Made by a program: the position numbers and the translations under genes
From: Salipaludibacillus daqingensis
Lineage (GTDB): Bacteria > Bacillota > Bacilli > Bacillales > Salisediminibacteriaceae
Length of the DNA stretch: 64,000 nt
Assembly (NCBI RefSeq): GCF_029891575.1
Contig: NZ_JARZHF010000003.1
Coordinates: 372,001-436,000 of the forward strand
Reading direction: 5' to 3'
Notes under the pieces: generated by a model
What the model was told of the DNA's origin: nothing
Databases searched by the model: none
What the model saw: the letters and a program-made list of their open reading frames with translations, nothing else
In this document: piece after piece, positions 9,401 to 18,198 of the stretch
Layout: each line of letters starts with the position of its first letter
Position numbering within the stretch: the first letter of the stretch is position 1

Positions 9401-12400
9401 CAAGTCTCCTTCTTCTGAAAGCCAAACTTCGTTCATATCATCGGAGAGTAAGTTAACAAATACATCTCCTGTGATGTTTTCTCCATTCGAGTTATTGACA
9501 AGCATACCTACTCTTTCAGCATCTTCCAATAAATCAACATCTACGTATGCTCCATAGTCTGTCGTTCCACCTTCAGAAAACGGTGTCGCACCATCTGGCC
9601 ATCCGTCAACTTCTTCTGACGGCGTTACAACATCTTCCCAAACCCAAAGACCAAGTCCGGAAAAGTCATTTTCCTCATTTTCATAATGAACTCGTAGCGT
9701 GTTATCTGCAATTTCTGATGAACTTGGTGCTTCATATGACACGTCACCAGATTGTGACAACCAAATTTCATCGAAATCATCTAGTTCAATTTCTATATCA
9801 CCAGTAAGATTTTCTTCCTCATGATTGACGACTAACATCCCAACCATTTCTGCGCCGTCAATTAAGTCCACATCAACATAGGCACCGTAATCTGTTGTTC
9901 CACCATCAGCGAATTGCAGCGCATCCATCGGCCACTCGTCACCATTTGATGGTTCTACGACATCTCCCCAAACCCATAAACCGAGGTCAGAAAAGTCGTT
10001 GCTTTCTGTTTCATAATGGACTCTTAATGAATCTCCGTCACCAGCATCTCCACTGTCAGAGCTAATAATGTCGCCTCCAGCAGCTGTCAATAGAACCGTT
10101 CCACCATCAGCCATGGCTGGCATTGTGATCGTTACTTCATTTTCCTCATTCGCTTCAAACGATTCTCCGTTATAATGGTTTGTTACTTCCACGTCTACCG
10201 AATCAACGTTTAGTGTTACCTCACGCGCTTCTTCCGAGACGTTCAAACCAACATAAACGCTTTCGTCACCATACGTACGGTCAAATAAGAGGAATTCTTC
10301 CTCATCTGATCCAGCAATATGGCTTCTTTCTCCACGGGCGAAAACTTCAGAATGCTCGCCACGGAAAGCAAGGACAGATTGATAATGCGCAAGAATGTCG
10401 TTGCCTTCGACATTATCCCAATCTAAATCATAACGATTATCATAATACGGCCAGTTATCTGCTCCAGATTGACCAAGTTCTTCCCCGTAATAAATAACAG
10501 GTTGTCCTTTAGCTGTCACTTGAAGCGCTGCCGCTACTTTAAGCATGCCTTCATTTCCATCTACTTGATGAGAAAGGAATCCAGATTCATCGTGACTACC
10601 TAAGAATTGACCTAGTGTCGCCGTGTTGTCGATTCCAGCATTTCTTTCTTCAAGGTCTGCGTTAACACTTTCTAAATTCCCTTGTGCAAACCTTCGTGCA
10701 CTATTTTTGAAATCAAAATCAAGCAAGGAATCCATCATCCCGCTATTGAGGTAGCCGTGGTCATTATTCGGACCAGCGCCCCATGATTCACCAATCATTT
10801 TGAATTCAGGCATTTCCATTGTTAAATCATTTTTGAATTGCTGCCAAGTTGTATCATCAACGTGTTTTACTGTATCGACACGGAAGAAATCAATTGAATT
10901 GCCGCTTTCCGTTGTCGATCGTTCAAGCCAGCTCGTTTGCCAATCAATGATTGTCTCACGAACATCCGCTTCTTCTGTTAAGAAGTCAGGTAAACCGGCT
11001 AATTCCATCGTTAAATCGTCGGAACCAGGCTCGTCACGGATCATCCCTTCGAAACGGTCTCGATCTTCCGCTGTTGGATAACCGTCAGGTTGTTCTTCTT
11101 CTGGAAGAGCGTCTTCTTCTTTCACGCCATAACCAGGATGGTTTAGAACCACGTCGACCATGATTTTCATGTCACGGTCCGCTGCAGAATCAATTAATTC
11201 ATGGAAATCTTCCAACGTACCGAGATGCGGATTCAATTCTTCAAAGTTGCTAGCCCAATACCCGTGATATCCAAAGTATGAGCCGTCCTCACTAGCAAAT
11301 TCAACATCATGTCCAACATTTTCAACAATTGGATTAATCCAAATGGTGTTAATCCCTAAATCATCTAAATAATCGAGGTTTTGCGTAATTCCTTTGAAGT
11401 CTCCACCTTGATAGGTACCACGATCATTATCATAGTTTTCATAACCAATGTCATAAGGATCGTTGTTACTCGGGTCTCCATCATAGAAGCGATCCGTTAA
11501 CATGAAATAAATCATCGCTTCGTCCCAGTCAAAGTCCCCGTTTTTCTCGCCACGCGCTTCAACTTCAGCTGTTGCCGTTCCTGTATATACTCCGTTATCT
11601 TCGTCTATAACAGTTAACGGTATGTTTTTCTCGCCAGGTTCAACGTCGTGTCGAACAGAAATCGATACATCATTCGTATCCGTCACGATTTGTTTTTCAC
11701 TTGGTCCACCAAGCTCACTCAAGTCTGCAAAAACTTCTTTAATACCAACGCCATCATTGTTGTCAATATTGACAGTTAAGACAGCATTTTCATTGTAATT
11801 AAAGGAAGAGGAGACTTGTCCACTAACAGAAATGTCATACTCTCCGTCTTTGTAATCCACTTCTTCTTCCTCTTCCGAGACGTAATAAGGGTTTGTATAG
11901 ACTTCTAAGTCCCCTTCTCGGACAAAAATCTGATTGTGATTTTCTAAATCATTAAAACTCATGTCATCAGTCTGTTCATCGCCTTCTTCACGGTTAACAA
12001 AAAGGAAACCAATTTGACTAGCGTCTTCAATAAGATCAAGATCTATATAAGCGCCATGTTTTCCAACCTGTTCTTCGGAAAACGGTTGCGCATCTGTCGG
12101 CCATTCATTAAAAGAACCTGATACATCTCCCCAAGCCCAAACGCCCCAAGGTTCATACGATCCATCTTCATTTAAGTAATGAACACGAACTTGGTTTTCA
12201 CCTATATCAGCTGGCTCATAAAGCGAAACATGCCCCTCTTGAGATATCCATACTTCGTTCATATCTTCTGAGATAATGTCTACTTCTAGTCCTTCTAGTA
12301 AGTTGTCGCTTTCGTATAATACATTCATTTCAACTAATTTAGGATTCTCGTTTAGCTCAACATCCAAGTAAGGACCAAAATCTGTCATCTGGTCTTCAGT

Positions 12401-12679
12401 AAATGATTTACCGTCTGGCCAGTCACCTTCTTCCTCAGATGCTGTTGCTACATCTCCCCAAAGCCAAAGTCCCAATTCGGAAACGTCAAGATCTCCATTT
12501 TCAAAATGTATCCGTAAATGATTGTCTTCGATCGACGAACGTTCTTGCGTTCCTTCTGTATCTTCATTTGAACTTTCTTCCGCCTTAACGGGTTGAACTC
12601 CCAAAAATGTTGGCATTATACTCATTAACATGACCACTACCATAAACATTGCAGAATAACGCTTCGTTTTACGCTTCAT
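6425..12679 (-). CDS. Secreted two-headed amylopullulanase (GH13 amylase plus type I pullulanase)
   Basis: This 2084-residue extracellular enzyme should attack both alpha-1,4 and alpha-1,6 bonds of starch or pullulan. A Sec signal peptide covers residues 1-33 (ends VQPVKAEE). Two starch-binding modules of the pullulanase PUD/CBM41 type follow (about 50-265), then an Ig-like stretch and a first GH13 domain (about 385-850) with DVVLNHP, FRVDTVKH, catalytic Glu in MIGESW and GSHDESG. Three more PUD modules follow (about 870-1210; each LRVHYxxE...LWxWGDV). The second catalytic half (about 1290-1960) has the pullulanase signature YNWGYDP (about 1516), DVVYNHT, FRFDMMGDHD, catalytic Glu in MIGEGW and AAHDNLTLHD. 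A helical tail (1990-2084) resembles those on other secreted Bacillus enzymes. I chose the ATG with GGGAG 8 bases upstream over a GTG 15 bases earlier. The protein is strikingly acidic. Confidence 0.93.
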   Translation of the reverse strand: MKRKTKRYSAMFMVVVMLMSIMPTFLGVQPVKAEESSNEDTEGTQERSSIEDNHLRIHFENGDLDVSELGLWLWGDVATASEEEGDWPDGKSFTEDQMTDFGPYLDVELNENPKLVEMNVLYESDNLLEGLEVDIISEDMNEVWISQEGHVSLYEPADIGENQVRVHYLNEDGSYEPWGVWAWGDVSGSFNEWPTDAQPFSEEQVGKHGAYIDLDLIEDASQIGFLFVNREEGDEQTDDMSFNDLENHNQIFVREGDLEVYTNPYYVSEEEEEVDYKDGEYDISVSGQVSSSFNYNENAVLTVNIDNNDGVGIKEVFADLSELGGPSEKQIVTDTNDVSISVRHDVEPGEKNIPLTVIDEDNGVYTGTATAEVEARGEKNGDFDWDEAMIYFMLTDRFYDGDPSNNDPYDIGYENYDNDRGTYQGGDFKGITQNLDYLDDLGINTIWINPIVENVGHDVEFASEDGSYFGYHGYWASNFEELNPHLGTLEDFHELIDSAADRDMKIMVDVVLNHPGYGVKEEDALPEEEQPDGYPTAEDRDRFEGMIRDEPGSDDLTMELAGLPDFLTEEADVRETIIDWQTSWLERSTTESGNSIDFFRVDTVKHVDDTTWQQFKNDLTMEMPEFKMIGESWGAGPNNDHGYLNSGMMDSLLDFDFKNSARRFAQGNLESVNADLEERNAGIDNTATLGQFLGSHDESGFLSHQVDGNEGMLKVAAALQVTAKGQPVIYYGEELGQSGADNWPYYDNRYDLDWDNVEGNDILAHYQSVLAFRGEHSEVFARGERSHIAGSDEEEFLLFDRTYGDESVYVGLNVSEEAREVTLNVDSVDVEVTNHYNGESFEANEENEVTITMPAMADGGTVLLTAAGGDIISSDSGDAGDGDSLRVHYETESNDFSDLGLWVWGDVVEPSNGDEWPMDALQFADGGTTDYGAYVDVDLIDGAEMVGMLVVNHEEENLTGDIEIELDDFDEIWLSQSGDVSYEAPSSSEIADNTLRVHYENEENDFSGLGLWVWEDVVTPSEEVDGWPDGATPFSEGGTTDYGAYVDVDLLEDAERVGMLVNNSNGENITGDVFVNLLSDDMNEVWLSEEGDLFLYEPVDLPENTVRVHYDREDGAYEPWGLWTWGDVLEPTDGWPDGAHPFSNDNVGKHGAYFDLDLQEDAGQINFLILNMETGDQTGDMSFSDLNNHNHIFLREGDETVYTNPYYVFEEGLEHGEVLSDELIELRFSSTTDFSEEELMEGLEITDRDGNEINVDRVEKNEDDRTVNVYGTFDLDRAPFTVSFMDKSIQAAIGWRLKDEMYAYDGDLGADLHEDGSATLKVWSPSADNVSIVLYDADDQYSIVTDDVDMERGDRGVWEVTLDEENTGVADLNGFYYHYDIERDGESVLALDPYASSMATWDSGNVDEVPIGKAAIVDISSIGPELEFAEIDGFEKREDAIIYEIHVRDFTSDPDIDDELEAQFGTFASFVEKLDYIEDLGVTHVQLLPVMSYFFADEFNNDERMLDYSSTQNNYNWGYDPHSYFSLTGMYSEDPDDAEKRIEEFKLLIDEIHDRGMGVVLDVVYNHTARVEIFENLEPEYYHFMDADGTSRTSFGGGRLGTTHEMSRRILVDSIMHWVEEYKVDGFRFDMMGDHDAESIQIAYDKAKEANPDIVMIGEGWRTFVGDENGGDVMPADQDWMEFTESVGSFSDEFRNELKSGFGSEGQPRFLTGGARDIKQIFDNVTANPHNFTATNPGDVVPYIAAHDNLTLHDVIAQSIKKDPEHNQEEIHQRIRLGNLMVLTSQGTSFIHAGQEFGRTKQFRAETDEAPYKSTYMESEDGTPFEYPYFIHDSYDSTDAINMIEWDKATDAEAYPINNQTREYTTGLIELRRSSDAFRLGTMDEIAERVSMIEAPEINDQDLIIGYRAESTDDTGEYFVFVNTDNQERTLTLEDIDLTEGVVVVDGNESGTVEVADPTGFELSADHISLDPLTAVVVKVGGEEDIPEEPQTAADMLADLDEVMSDYVESGDIRGPLVNQLSNTVRQAKHHENNGRHLQAVKFMENFMKHLNRGPNARHIEDEAKESLEQHAEIIMEQLENEKE

Positions 12680-12819
12680 CAATGATTCTCCCACTCCTTT
12701 TAATAGACTATTAGCTACGTTAAAACCGCTTTCATTTTTCGTAGGTTTTACGTAACAGCATTATTGTTACTATAACCTTGCTAACCCCCTTCTTTTAAAA
12801 ACGTAACGTTTAATAGTTT

Positions 12820-12837
12820 TGCGAAAACGTTTGCACA
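12820..12837 (-). promoter_or_regulatory. LacI-family operator (cre or maltose-regulator type) upstream of amylopullulanase
   Basis: On the minus strand this reads TGTGCAAACGTTTTCGCA, with the core GCAAACG-TTTTCGC as an imperfect inverted repeat centred on CG. This is the form bound by CcpA and by MalR-like LacI proteins. It lies about 145 bases upstream of the start codon. Which regulator binds cannot be told from sequence alone. Confidence 0.6.
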
Positions 12838-12885
12838 AAAGGCTAAAAAAATGTTTTAGTTTGCACGGGTCATACACCACATTTA

Positions 12886-12899
12886 TGCAAACGCTTTCT
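12886..12899 (-). promoter_or_regulatory. Second cre-like operator upstream of amylopullulanase
   Basis: On the plus strand this is TGCAAACGCTTTCT (AGAAAGCGTTTGCA on the coding strand), a good match to the cre consensus. It is about 65 bases from the other operator, allowing a repression loop. The remainder of this 348-base intergenic region holds only the protease gene terminator at its far end. Confidence 0.6.
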
Positions 12900-12988
12900 T
12901 CATCTACTAATGTTACACGGAATTTTCTCATAATTCATCTGTCTAATTGACTATGAGTATCCTACTTTTTCCTTTCTCAACAAAAGAA

Positions 12989-13012
12989 AAAGGCACAGTT
13001 ACCTATGCCTTT
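12989..13012 (-). terminator. Terminator of the zinc-ribbon protease gene (first copy)
   Basis: On the minus strand AAAGGCATAG and CTGTGCCTTT form a stem with a short loop, followed by a TTCTTTTG tract. Confidence 0.75.
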
Positions 13013-13027
13013 TAGCCCAATTCTATC

Positions 13028-13885
13028 CTATGCTTCGTTTTCAATCATTTCAGTGATAAGAGATTCAATTTTGTATAGAGGAATACTATAACCTATGGAG
13101 GGGTCTGCAAGACTTTTAGCCGCATTAATAGCAATGAATTTCTCATTTTTTTGAGATAGTAATGGACCTCCACTACTTCCTTTACTTATTTTTGCTGAAA
13201 TCTCATACAAGTCTTCATATTCATAACGATTGATCGTTAAATTACGGTTTGTGTTCGTAATATGTCCAACCGTAGCCGTATTTTGAACGCCACTAGGACT
13301 TCCAAGAGCAACAATTTCTTCTCCTGTCATGTATTCTTCTTCTACATCTATAGGGAAAGGTTCTCTCCCTTCAAATTCTTTTACACGAATAATGGCTACA
13401 TCAAAACGTTCAGAAAAACCTATTATTTCGCCTTCATATTCGTTCTCATTTTGAGTGATAATCGTTGCATTTTCCATCCCTGCGACGACATGAGCATTCG
13501 TAACAATGATCCCATCTTCGTTATATAAAAAACCTGATCCTTGCTCCCGATATGTTCTAACCGTGTAGACACAGTGTTGCGCCTCGGCTATTACTTCCGG
13601 TAGATGTCTAGGTGCTTCTCTTTCTTCAATGAATTTCGGCACCGCAAATGTAACAGACTCCTTATTAATTTCCTTCCACTCTGATACTTGTGTAGAAATG
13701 ACCGGTTCCGATGTCGTATAAAAATCGTAAGCAAACATCGATATCAGGCCCAATCCAATCCCTAGCACGAGGACAAGGAGGACAGATACGAAATAAGTCA
13801 TTCGAGAAGGAGGTTGCTTTAATCTACAGTTTGGGCAGGAATCACTATATCCTACCAATTCTACTCCACAGTTTCGACAGAACAT
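13028..13885 (-). CDS. Membrane-anchored zinc-ribbon/trypsin-like serine protease (HtrA-like, no PDZ), copy 1
   Basis: This is a 285-residue predicted serine protease. A double CxxC zinc ribbon opens the protein (FCRNCG, then SCPNC), followed by one membrane helix (about 32-55) and an extracytoplasmic trypsin-like domain. The catalytic triad is visible as His in IIVTNAHVVAG, Asp in RFDVAIIRV and Ser in KGSSGGPLL. Unlike DegP/HtrA there is no PDZ domain after the protease fold. The start was moved 21 bases downstream of the longest frame because GAGAGGGA precedes the second ATG, and this makes the length equal to its paralog at 31852-32709. The two share the whole layout, including ASPSIGYSIP/DPSIGYSVP near the C-terminus. 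Substrate unknown; the cytoplasmic zinc ribbon may sense or bind a partner. Confidence 0.85.
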   Translation of the reverse strand: MFCRNCGVELVGYSDSCPNCRLKQPPSRMTYFVSVLLVLVLGIGLGLISMFAYDFYTTSEPVISTQVSEWKEINKESVTFAVPKFIEEREAPRHLPEVIAEAQHCVYTVRTYREQGSGFLYNEDGIIVTNAHVVAGMENATIITQNENEYEGEIIGFSERFDVAIIRVKEFEGREPFPIDVEEEYMTGEEIVALGSPSGVQNTATVGHITNTNRNLTINRYEYEDLYEISAKISKGSSGGPLLSQKNEKFIAINAAKSLADPSIGYSIPLYKIESLITEMIENEA

Positions 13886-14112
13886 GGCATTCCCTCTCTT
13901 TTTCATCCATTTGATCTATTTTCTAACAATTATACATCAATTTGATGAGCTTTGACCTATTTTCTCTAAACTTTTTTTTCAATTATTTTCAATTAAATTG
14001 GAATTTATCGTTTTCCGACAGAAGACTCTCTCTTCCATCGCGAGAAGGGCTTTTAGCCCAGAAATAAGGGGGAGATGAATGGCGATTGGCGATAGCCAAC
14101 AGACTCACCTCA

Positions 14113-14121
14113 TGATATAAT
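14113..14121 (+). promoter_or_regulatory. Extended -10 promoter of tnpB
   Basis: TGA followed by a perfect TATAAT lies 33 bases before the tnpB start. It is within the element, so tnpB carries its own promoter. GAGGTG five bases before the ATG serves as ribosome binding site. Confidence 0.65.
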
Positions 14122-14154
14122 TAGAACAAACGTTCCTGTAATTGAGGTGTTGTC

Positions 14155-15327
14155 ATGGTAGTAAAAAAAGCGTTCAAATTTCGTATTTTTCCTAACCAAA
14201 AACAGGTCGATCTCATTCATAAAACGCTCGGTTGTTCTAGATTTGTTTTCAATTTCTTCCTCGGTAAGCAGAAACAAAAAGACGCATACTGGTACATCGT
14301 CGAAGAAATGGTGCAAAACGGTCAGCTACCTTCAAATAACTGGAAAGGAGAGTTTTTCAACAAATACGCGTCAGTTAAGGCGGTTCGCCAATTAAAAGAG
14401 CATTACACTTTCTTAAAAGAAGTGGATAGTATTTCCCTGCAAAAGTCCGTTGAAAACCTCGCTGATTCTTACCAACGGTATTATAAAAAACAAACCAAAG
14501 CCCCTACATTTAAAAGTAAAAAGAACAAGGTACAGTCCTATACCACAAAGCAAACCAATGGAAATATCGCTGTTTCAAGTAAACACATCAAGTTGCCGAA
14601 GCTTGGTCTTGTTCGGTTTGCTAAAAGTCGTGACGTGGATGGACGAATCATCAATGCGACTATACGACGCAACCCAAGCGGTAAGTACTTTGTGTCGATC
14701 TTAGCTGAAACAGAAGTTGTTGAAATGCCGAAGACAAACGCCAGTACAGGCGTTGACTTAGGACTAAAAGACTTCGCTATCCTTGCAGATGGAACAAGAT
14801 ACAGAAACAATCGTTATTTCAAGTCGATAGAACAAAAATTAGCAAAGGCTCAACAGGTTCTATCAAGGCGAGTCATCGGTTCTAGCAACTGGAATAAGCA
14901 ACGAATCAAGGTCGCTCGAATGCACGAAAAGATGGAAAACAAGCGGAAAGATTTCTTGCATAAGACTTCGACGGATATTATCAAAAATCACGATATTATC
15001 GGGGTAGAGAGTCTGCAAGTATCGAACATGATGAAAAATAAGAAAACAGCGCAATCGATCGCTGATGTATCTTGGTTTCAATTTAAGACAATGTTGAAAT
15101 ATAAAGCGAAATGGTACGGGAAGACGGTGGTGGAAGTAAGTAAAACCTTCCCTAGCTCCCAACGATGTTCCAGTTGTGGTTATAAAAACAAAGACGTGAA
15201 AGATCTGAATTTGCGTGAGTGGACGTGTGTTTGTGGCGTGCATCACGACCGTGATATTAACGCAGGATTAAATCTTAAAAATGAAGCTATAAGGCTTCTA
15301 ACCGTCGGTGCGACGGGGATAGCCTAA
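14155..15327 (+). CDS. tnpB: TnpB RNA-guided nuclease of an IS605-family transposon
   Basis: This 390-residue protein belongs to the OrfB/TnpB family, RNA-guided nucleases ancestral to Cas12. The N-terminal helix-turn-helix region [13 protein letters not shown] is typical. The RuvC residues are in place: Asp in [12 protein letters not shown] (about 200), Glu in [12 protein letters not shown] (about 285) and Asp in HHDRDINAG (about 365). A zinc finger lies between the last two RuvC parts ([10 protein letters not shown], then WTCVCG). The second cysteine pair is C-x-C rather than the more usual C-x2-C. The frame is complete and uninterrupted, so the nuclease may be active. It helps retain the element at its donor site; a guide RNA would come from its 3' end. 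Confidence 0.93.
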   Translation: MVVKKAFKFRIFPNQKQVDLIHKTLGCSRFVFNFFLGKQKQKDAYWYIVEEMVQNGQLPSNNWKGEFFNKYASVKAVRQLKEHYTFLKEVDSISLQKSVENLADSYQRYYKKQTKAPTFKSKKNKVQSYTTKQTNGNIAVSSKHIKLPKLGLVRFAKSRDVDGRIINATIRRNPSGKYFVSILAETEVVEMPKTNASTGVDLGLKDFAILADGTRYRNNRYFKSIEQKLAKAQQVLSRRVIGSSNWNKQRIKVARMHEKMENKRKDFLHKTSTDIIKNHDIIGVESLQVSNMMKNKKTAQSIADVSWFQFKTMLKYKAKWYGKTVVEVSKTFPSSQRCSSCGYKNKDVKDLNLREWTCVCGVHHDRDINAGLNLKNEAIRLLTVGATGIA

Positions 15328-15411
15328 TCAAAACTTTCGGTTACGAAGGTGTTCTTAGGAATCCCCCACTTCAAATAGCTCGTAAGAGCAATGAAGTGGT
15401 GGGTAGTTCAA
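15300..15411 (+). ncRNA. Predicted omega-RNA (reRNA) scaffold of TnpB
   Basis: In this family the guide RNA is made from the 3' end of tnpB and the right end of the element. The region contains a CCGTCG/CGACGG hairpin overlapping the tnpB stop, and the large right-end hairpin. By analogy the scaffold would end at about 15411 and the guide would be the next 16-20 bases of flanking DNA. The 5' boundary is a guess and nothing here has been folded by program. Confidence 0.45.
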
Positions 15412-15467
15412 AAGAGACTAAATTCATTCATATTTATCAAATACGTTTGCAATTCCTAGGTATGTAT

Positions 15468-16130
15468 TTACGTATAAATTAGCTCATGTTTCTCTTTTTT
15501 TCGTTTATACATATGTTGATCTGCTTGTTGGATAAGAAATTGCACACTCATGCTCGATTCTGGAGAATGTTCAATGGCTAAACCTATCGAAACAGACAAA
15601 GGTTTGTTGAGGTTTGGTACAGTAAGAGCGACTAATTCTTGTTGCAAGTCTTCAACAAAGTCATTAGCATCTTTGTTTGATGAACAAGAACCAACAATGA
15701 GAAATTCATCGCCACCCCACCTTGCTGATGCAAATACTTTTCGATCATATTGCTTCAGTTTCAATGCTATCTCTTTTAGAACAAGATCTCCTGTTCTATG
15801 GCCATATCCATCATTTATTTCCTTAAACTTGTCACAGTCTAATAAGATGATAAACAGTTTCTCATCGTTTCGTTTTGCTTTATGAACAAATTTATTCATC
15901 TTCGACTCAATAAAATGACGGTTGTACAAACCTGTCAACCAATCCTTTTCTGAGAGGAACTTAGCTTTATCGAATTGATATCCCGTCCAATAACCAATTG
16001 GGAGTAAGAGTGGATACCCCATCCAACCACCAATACCTACAAAACCATCTCTTTGGAAATAATAGTAAATATAAGCTGTTTGGATGAAGAAAACTAACAG
16101 AATCGAGAAAGTTCTTCCGGTTATCCTCAC
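15468..16130 (-). CDS. Membrane GGDEF protein (probable diguanylate cyclase)
   Basis: This 220-residue protein has two N-terminal membrane helices (about 7-25 and 33-48) and one GGDEF domain (about 63-220). The active-site loop is the canonical RWGGDEF, preceded by DWLTGLYNRHF and LLDCDKFKEINDGYGH, so synthesis of cyclic di-GMP is likely. I see no RxxD inhibitory site just before the active loop, so product feedback may be absent. The start is GTG with AAAGGAGGG six bases upstream. It stands alone between the IS element and a flavin oxidoreductase in the same orientation, from which a terminator separates it. The missing sensory domain suggests control through the membrane segment. Confidence 0.9.
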   Translation of the reverse strand: MRITGRTFSILLVFFIQTAYIYYYFQRDGFVGIGGWMGYPLLLPIGYWTGYQFDKAKFLSEKDWLTGLYNRHFIESKMNKFVHKAKRNDEKLFIILLDCDKFKEINDGYGHRTGDLVLKEIALKLKQYDRKVFASARWGGDEFLIVGSCSSNKDANDFVEDLQQELVALTVPNLNKPLSVSIGLAIEHSPESSMSVQFLIQQADQHMYKRKKEKHELIYT

Positions 16131-16245
16131 CTTTTTCCCTCCTTTGAGAAACTATGTTTCTATTATCTATGTAAAAAAGGTACTTAACTTCGACTATGGT
16201 TCTATTATACTTAACAAATGTTACTATTTGTGATTTTTAAAAGAA

Positions 16246-16275
16246 AAAAACAGCTTGACCATCGCCAGCTGTTTT
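16246..16275 (-). terminator. Terminator of the LLM flavin oxidoreductase gene
   Basis: On the minus strand AAAACAGCT pairs with AGCTGTTTT around an 11-base loop and is followed by a T run. Confidence 0.8.
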
Positions 16276-16336
16276 TCGTATCGTGTTGCTAAGTAGATGT
16301 CATTGAAGATCCACTTACGTTATTTTTCCGATAAAA

Positions 16337-17365
16337 TTACTTTCTTTCTGTTACATCAGCAACAATCTCAAACGAACGGAGTCTTGCTTGGTGATCAAAT
16401 ATTTGCGAATGAATCATCATTTCACTCGCTCCTGTTTCTTCTAAAAACTGTTGAAGTTTCTCTTTCACTACCTCACCTGTTCCGACGATGGCTGAACCAA
16501 ATTGCTTTTTCAAAATTACCTTTTCATAGTCAGTAGACAATTCGTCCATATTTTTCACCGGTGGCAATAGTTTAGTAGGCGTATTACGAATCAAGTTGAG
16601 AAACTGCTGTTCCATCGACGTGCTTAAAAATTCCGCTTCCTCTTGTGTATCGGCTGCTACGACATTCGCTACAACCATCGCATACGGTTCTTTTCGTACA
16701 TCTGATGGCTCAAACAAATCATTATACAAATTCAGTGCTGGAATCGTATTCTCTGGTGAAAAATGACTGGCAAAGGCAAACGGTAATCCTTCTTTTGCAG
16801 CTAAACGAGCGCTAAAACCACTTGAACCGAGCAACCAAATAGGAATGTCCAACCCTTCCCCTGGGACTGCATGAACAGGCAACACTCCGTTTGCTAAGTC
16901 TGGATTAAAGTATGTTCGTAACTCCTCCAGCTGGTTAGGAAAGTCATCTCCTCCACTGCCAAGCCCTCGTCTTAACGCGGAAGCCGTTCGTTGATCTGTC
17001 CCTGGTGCTCGACCTAATCCTAAGTCCACTCGACCTGGAAACAAGGATTCGAGAGTTCCAAACTGTTCTGCGATGACAAGCGGAGCGTGATTCGGTAACA
17101 TAATGCCTCCAGAACCAACTCGGATGGTTGACGTTCCTTGGGCCACATGTCCAATCAATATCGATGTAGCAGCACTTGCGATCCCTGGCATGTTATGGTG
17201 TTCTGCCAACCAATAGCGGTGGTATCCCCACTTCTCCGTGTTTTGGGCTAAACTTAATGAATTGCTAAATGCATCCTTTGCTTCCGCCCCTTCCACAATC
17301 GGTGCAAGGTCAAGCACAGACAATGGTATTTCTTCTATTTGTTTGTTACGATGATTTGTAGACAT
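16337..17365 (-). CDS. Luciferase-like (LLM) flavin-dependent oxidoreductase
   Basis: This 342-residue cytosolic protein belongs to the bacterial luciferase-like superfamily, which uses reduced FMN. It opens with [13 protein letters not shown] and carries [36 protein letters not shown] and the Gly/Arg-rich [17 protein letters not shown], all typical of the MsnO8/YwcH-like branch. The full TIM-barrel length is present. GAAAGGGGA lies seven bases before the ATG. The gene is monocistronic with its own terminator. The substrate cannot be predicted; in this branch genes are usually named only by family. Confidence 0.88.
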   Translation of the reverse strand: MSTNHRNKQIEEIPLSVLDLAPIVEGAEAKDAFSNSLSLAQNTEKWGYHRYWLAEHHNMPGIASAATSILIGHVAQGTSTIRVGSGGIMLPNHAPLVIAEQFGTLESLFPGRVDLGLGRAPGTDQRTASALRRGLGSGGDDFPNQLEELRTYFNPDLANGVLPVHAVPGEGLDIPIWLLGSSGFSARLAAKEGLPFAFASHFSPENTIPALNLYNDLFEPSDVRKEPYAMVVANVVAADTQEEAEFLSTSMEQQFLNLIRNTPTKLLPPVKNMDELSTDYEKVILKKQFGSAIVGTGEVVKEKLQQFLEETGASEMMIHSQIFDHQARLRSFEIVADVTERK

Positions 17366-17561
17366 GAATGCGTCCCCTTTCGTTTTACATAAGTCTTCAT
17401 TCCAAACGTAGCTTCCTATTTTATCTCAAACAAAAACGAATGAAGTGGTTACGGATACAAGCTACGTTTCCCTTCCACTCGTAAGTTTATCAATGAAAAT
17501 AATAGAAGCACAACAATTTGCTTAGCTAGTCGAAATATTTTTCTAAAAAGAGGTGACTGTC

Positions 17562-18152
17562 ATGACTAATCAACTACCACCAGGGCAATTTGAAACAGAT
17601 AAGTGGCCCGTCTTGCACCAAGGAGATGTTTATTCATTTAATCAAGATACGTGGACATTCAAACTATTTGGCGAAGTAAAGGAAGAAGTCACGTTACGAT
17701 ACGATGATGTGATGTCTCTTCCAAAAACAACCTCGTCGATCGATATGCATTGCGTGACAACATGGTCCAAATTTGGCAATGCTTTTGAAGGTATCGCTTT
17801 TCGAGAGTTGTTAAAACAAGTTCAGCTAAAAGAAGACGTTAACTTCGTTAAAATTTTTGGCTATTACAATGGGGACCGGTTTGGTTATTCAGCGAACCTC
17901 CCATTAGAAAAATTGTTAGGGGACGACGCATTATTTGTGTACAAGTGGAAAGACGAGCATCGTGACTGGGAAACAATTTCCCCAAAACACGGGTATCCAC
18001 TCCGCTTTATCCCTCCTGCTTCTTTCTATTTATGGAAAGGAACAAAGTGGGTGTCAGGAATCCAATTTATGAAAGAAGACGAGGAAGGTTTCTGGGAGGA
18101 ATTAGGTTATTCCATGACAGCCGATCCTTTCAAAGAAGAACGCTATAAATAA
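17562..18152 (+). CDS. Sulfite-oxidase-fold molybdopterin-dependent oxidoreductase (YuiH-like)
   Basis: This 196-residue protein is a single-domain member of the oxidoreductase molybdopterin-binding family. The presumed molybdenum-ligand cysteine is in IDMHCVTTWS (about 72), with further family blocks FEGIAFRELL, GYYNGDRFGYSANLPL, HGYPLRFIPPASFYLWKGTKWVSGI. There is no twin-arginine signal and no dimerisation domain, so it is probably cytosolic and shorter than sulfite oxidase proper. The chosen ATG has AGAGGTG six bases upstream; a GTG three codons earlier overlaps that site. It converges on the SEC-C gene, sharing a terminator. The electron donor and substrate are unknown. Confidence 0.87.
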   Translation: MTNQLPPGQFETDKWPVLHQGDVYSFNQDTWTFKLFGEVKEEVTLRYDDVMSLPKTTSSIDMHCVTTWSKFGNAFEGIAFRELLKQVQLKEDVNFVKIFGYYNGDRFGYSANLPLEKLLGDDALFVYKWKDEHRDWETISPKHGYPLRFIPPASFYLWKGTKWVSGIQFMKEDEEGFWEELGYSMTADPFKEERYK

Positions 18153-18160
18153 AGTACGAC

Positions 18161-18194
18161 AAACAAGCACCTACTTTTAAGCAGGTGCTTGTTT
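18161..18194. terminator. Bidirectional terminator
   Basis: A near-perfect stem of AAACAAGCACCT with its complement lies between two convergent genes, followed by CGTTTT on the plus strand and by TTTGTCGTA on the minus strand. Confidence 0.8.
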
Positions 18195-18198
18195 CGTT

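Larger units (their letters stand above)
14081..15411 (+). mobile_element. IS605-superfamily element carrying only tnpB (IS1341 type)
   Basis: The unit holds an intact tnpB but no tnpA transposase, so it would need a TnpA in trans. The left end is set by the imperfect hairpin GGCGATTGGCGATAGCC just after TGAAT. The right end is a subterminal hairpin (CCCACTTCA with TGAAGTGGTGGG, containing an inner AGCTC/GAGC stem) finishing at TTCAA, like the TCAA right cleavage site of IS608. The left boundary is uncertain by about 10 bases. No flanking duplication is expected for this family. Confidence 0.7.

Noticed and set aside
12694-12694. GTG start of the amylopullulanase five codons upstream
   Set aside because: The GGAG signal directly abuts this GTG, whereas the later ATG has proper spacing and gives a standard signal peptide.
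14863-15246. 127-residue frame antisense to tnpB
   Set aside because: It is a shadow of the tnpB frame with no ribosome binding site or recognisable domain.
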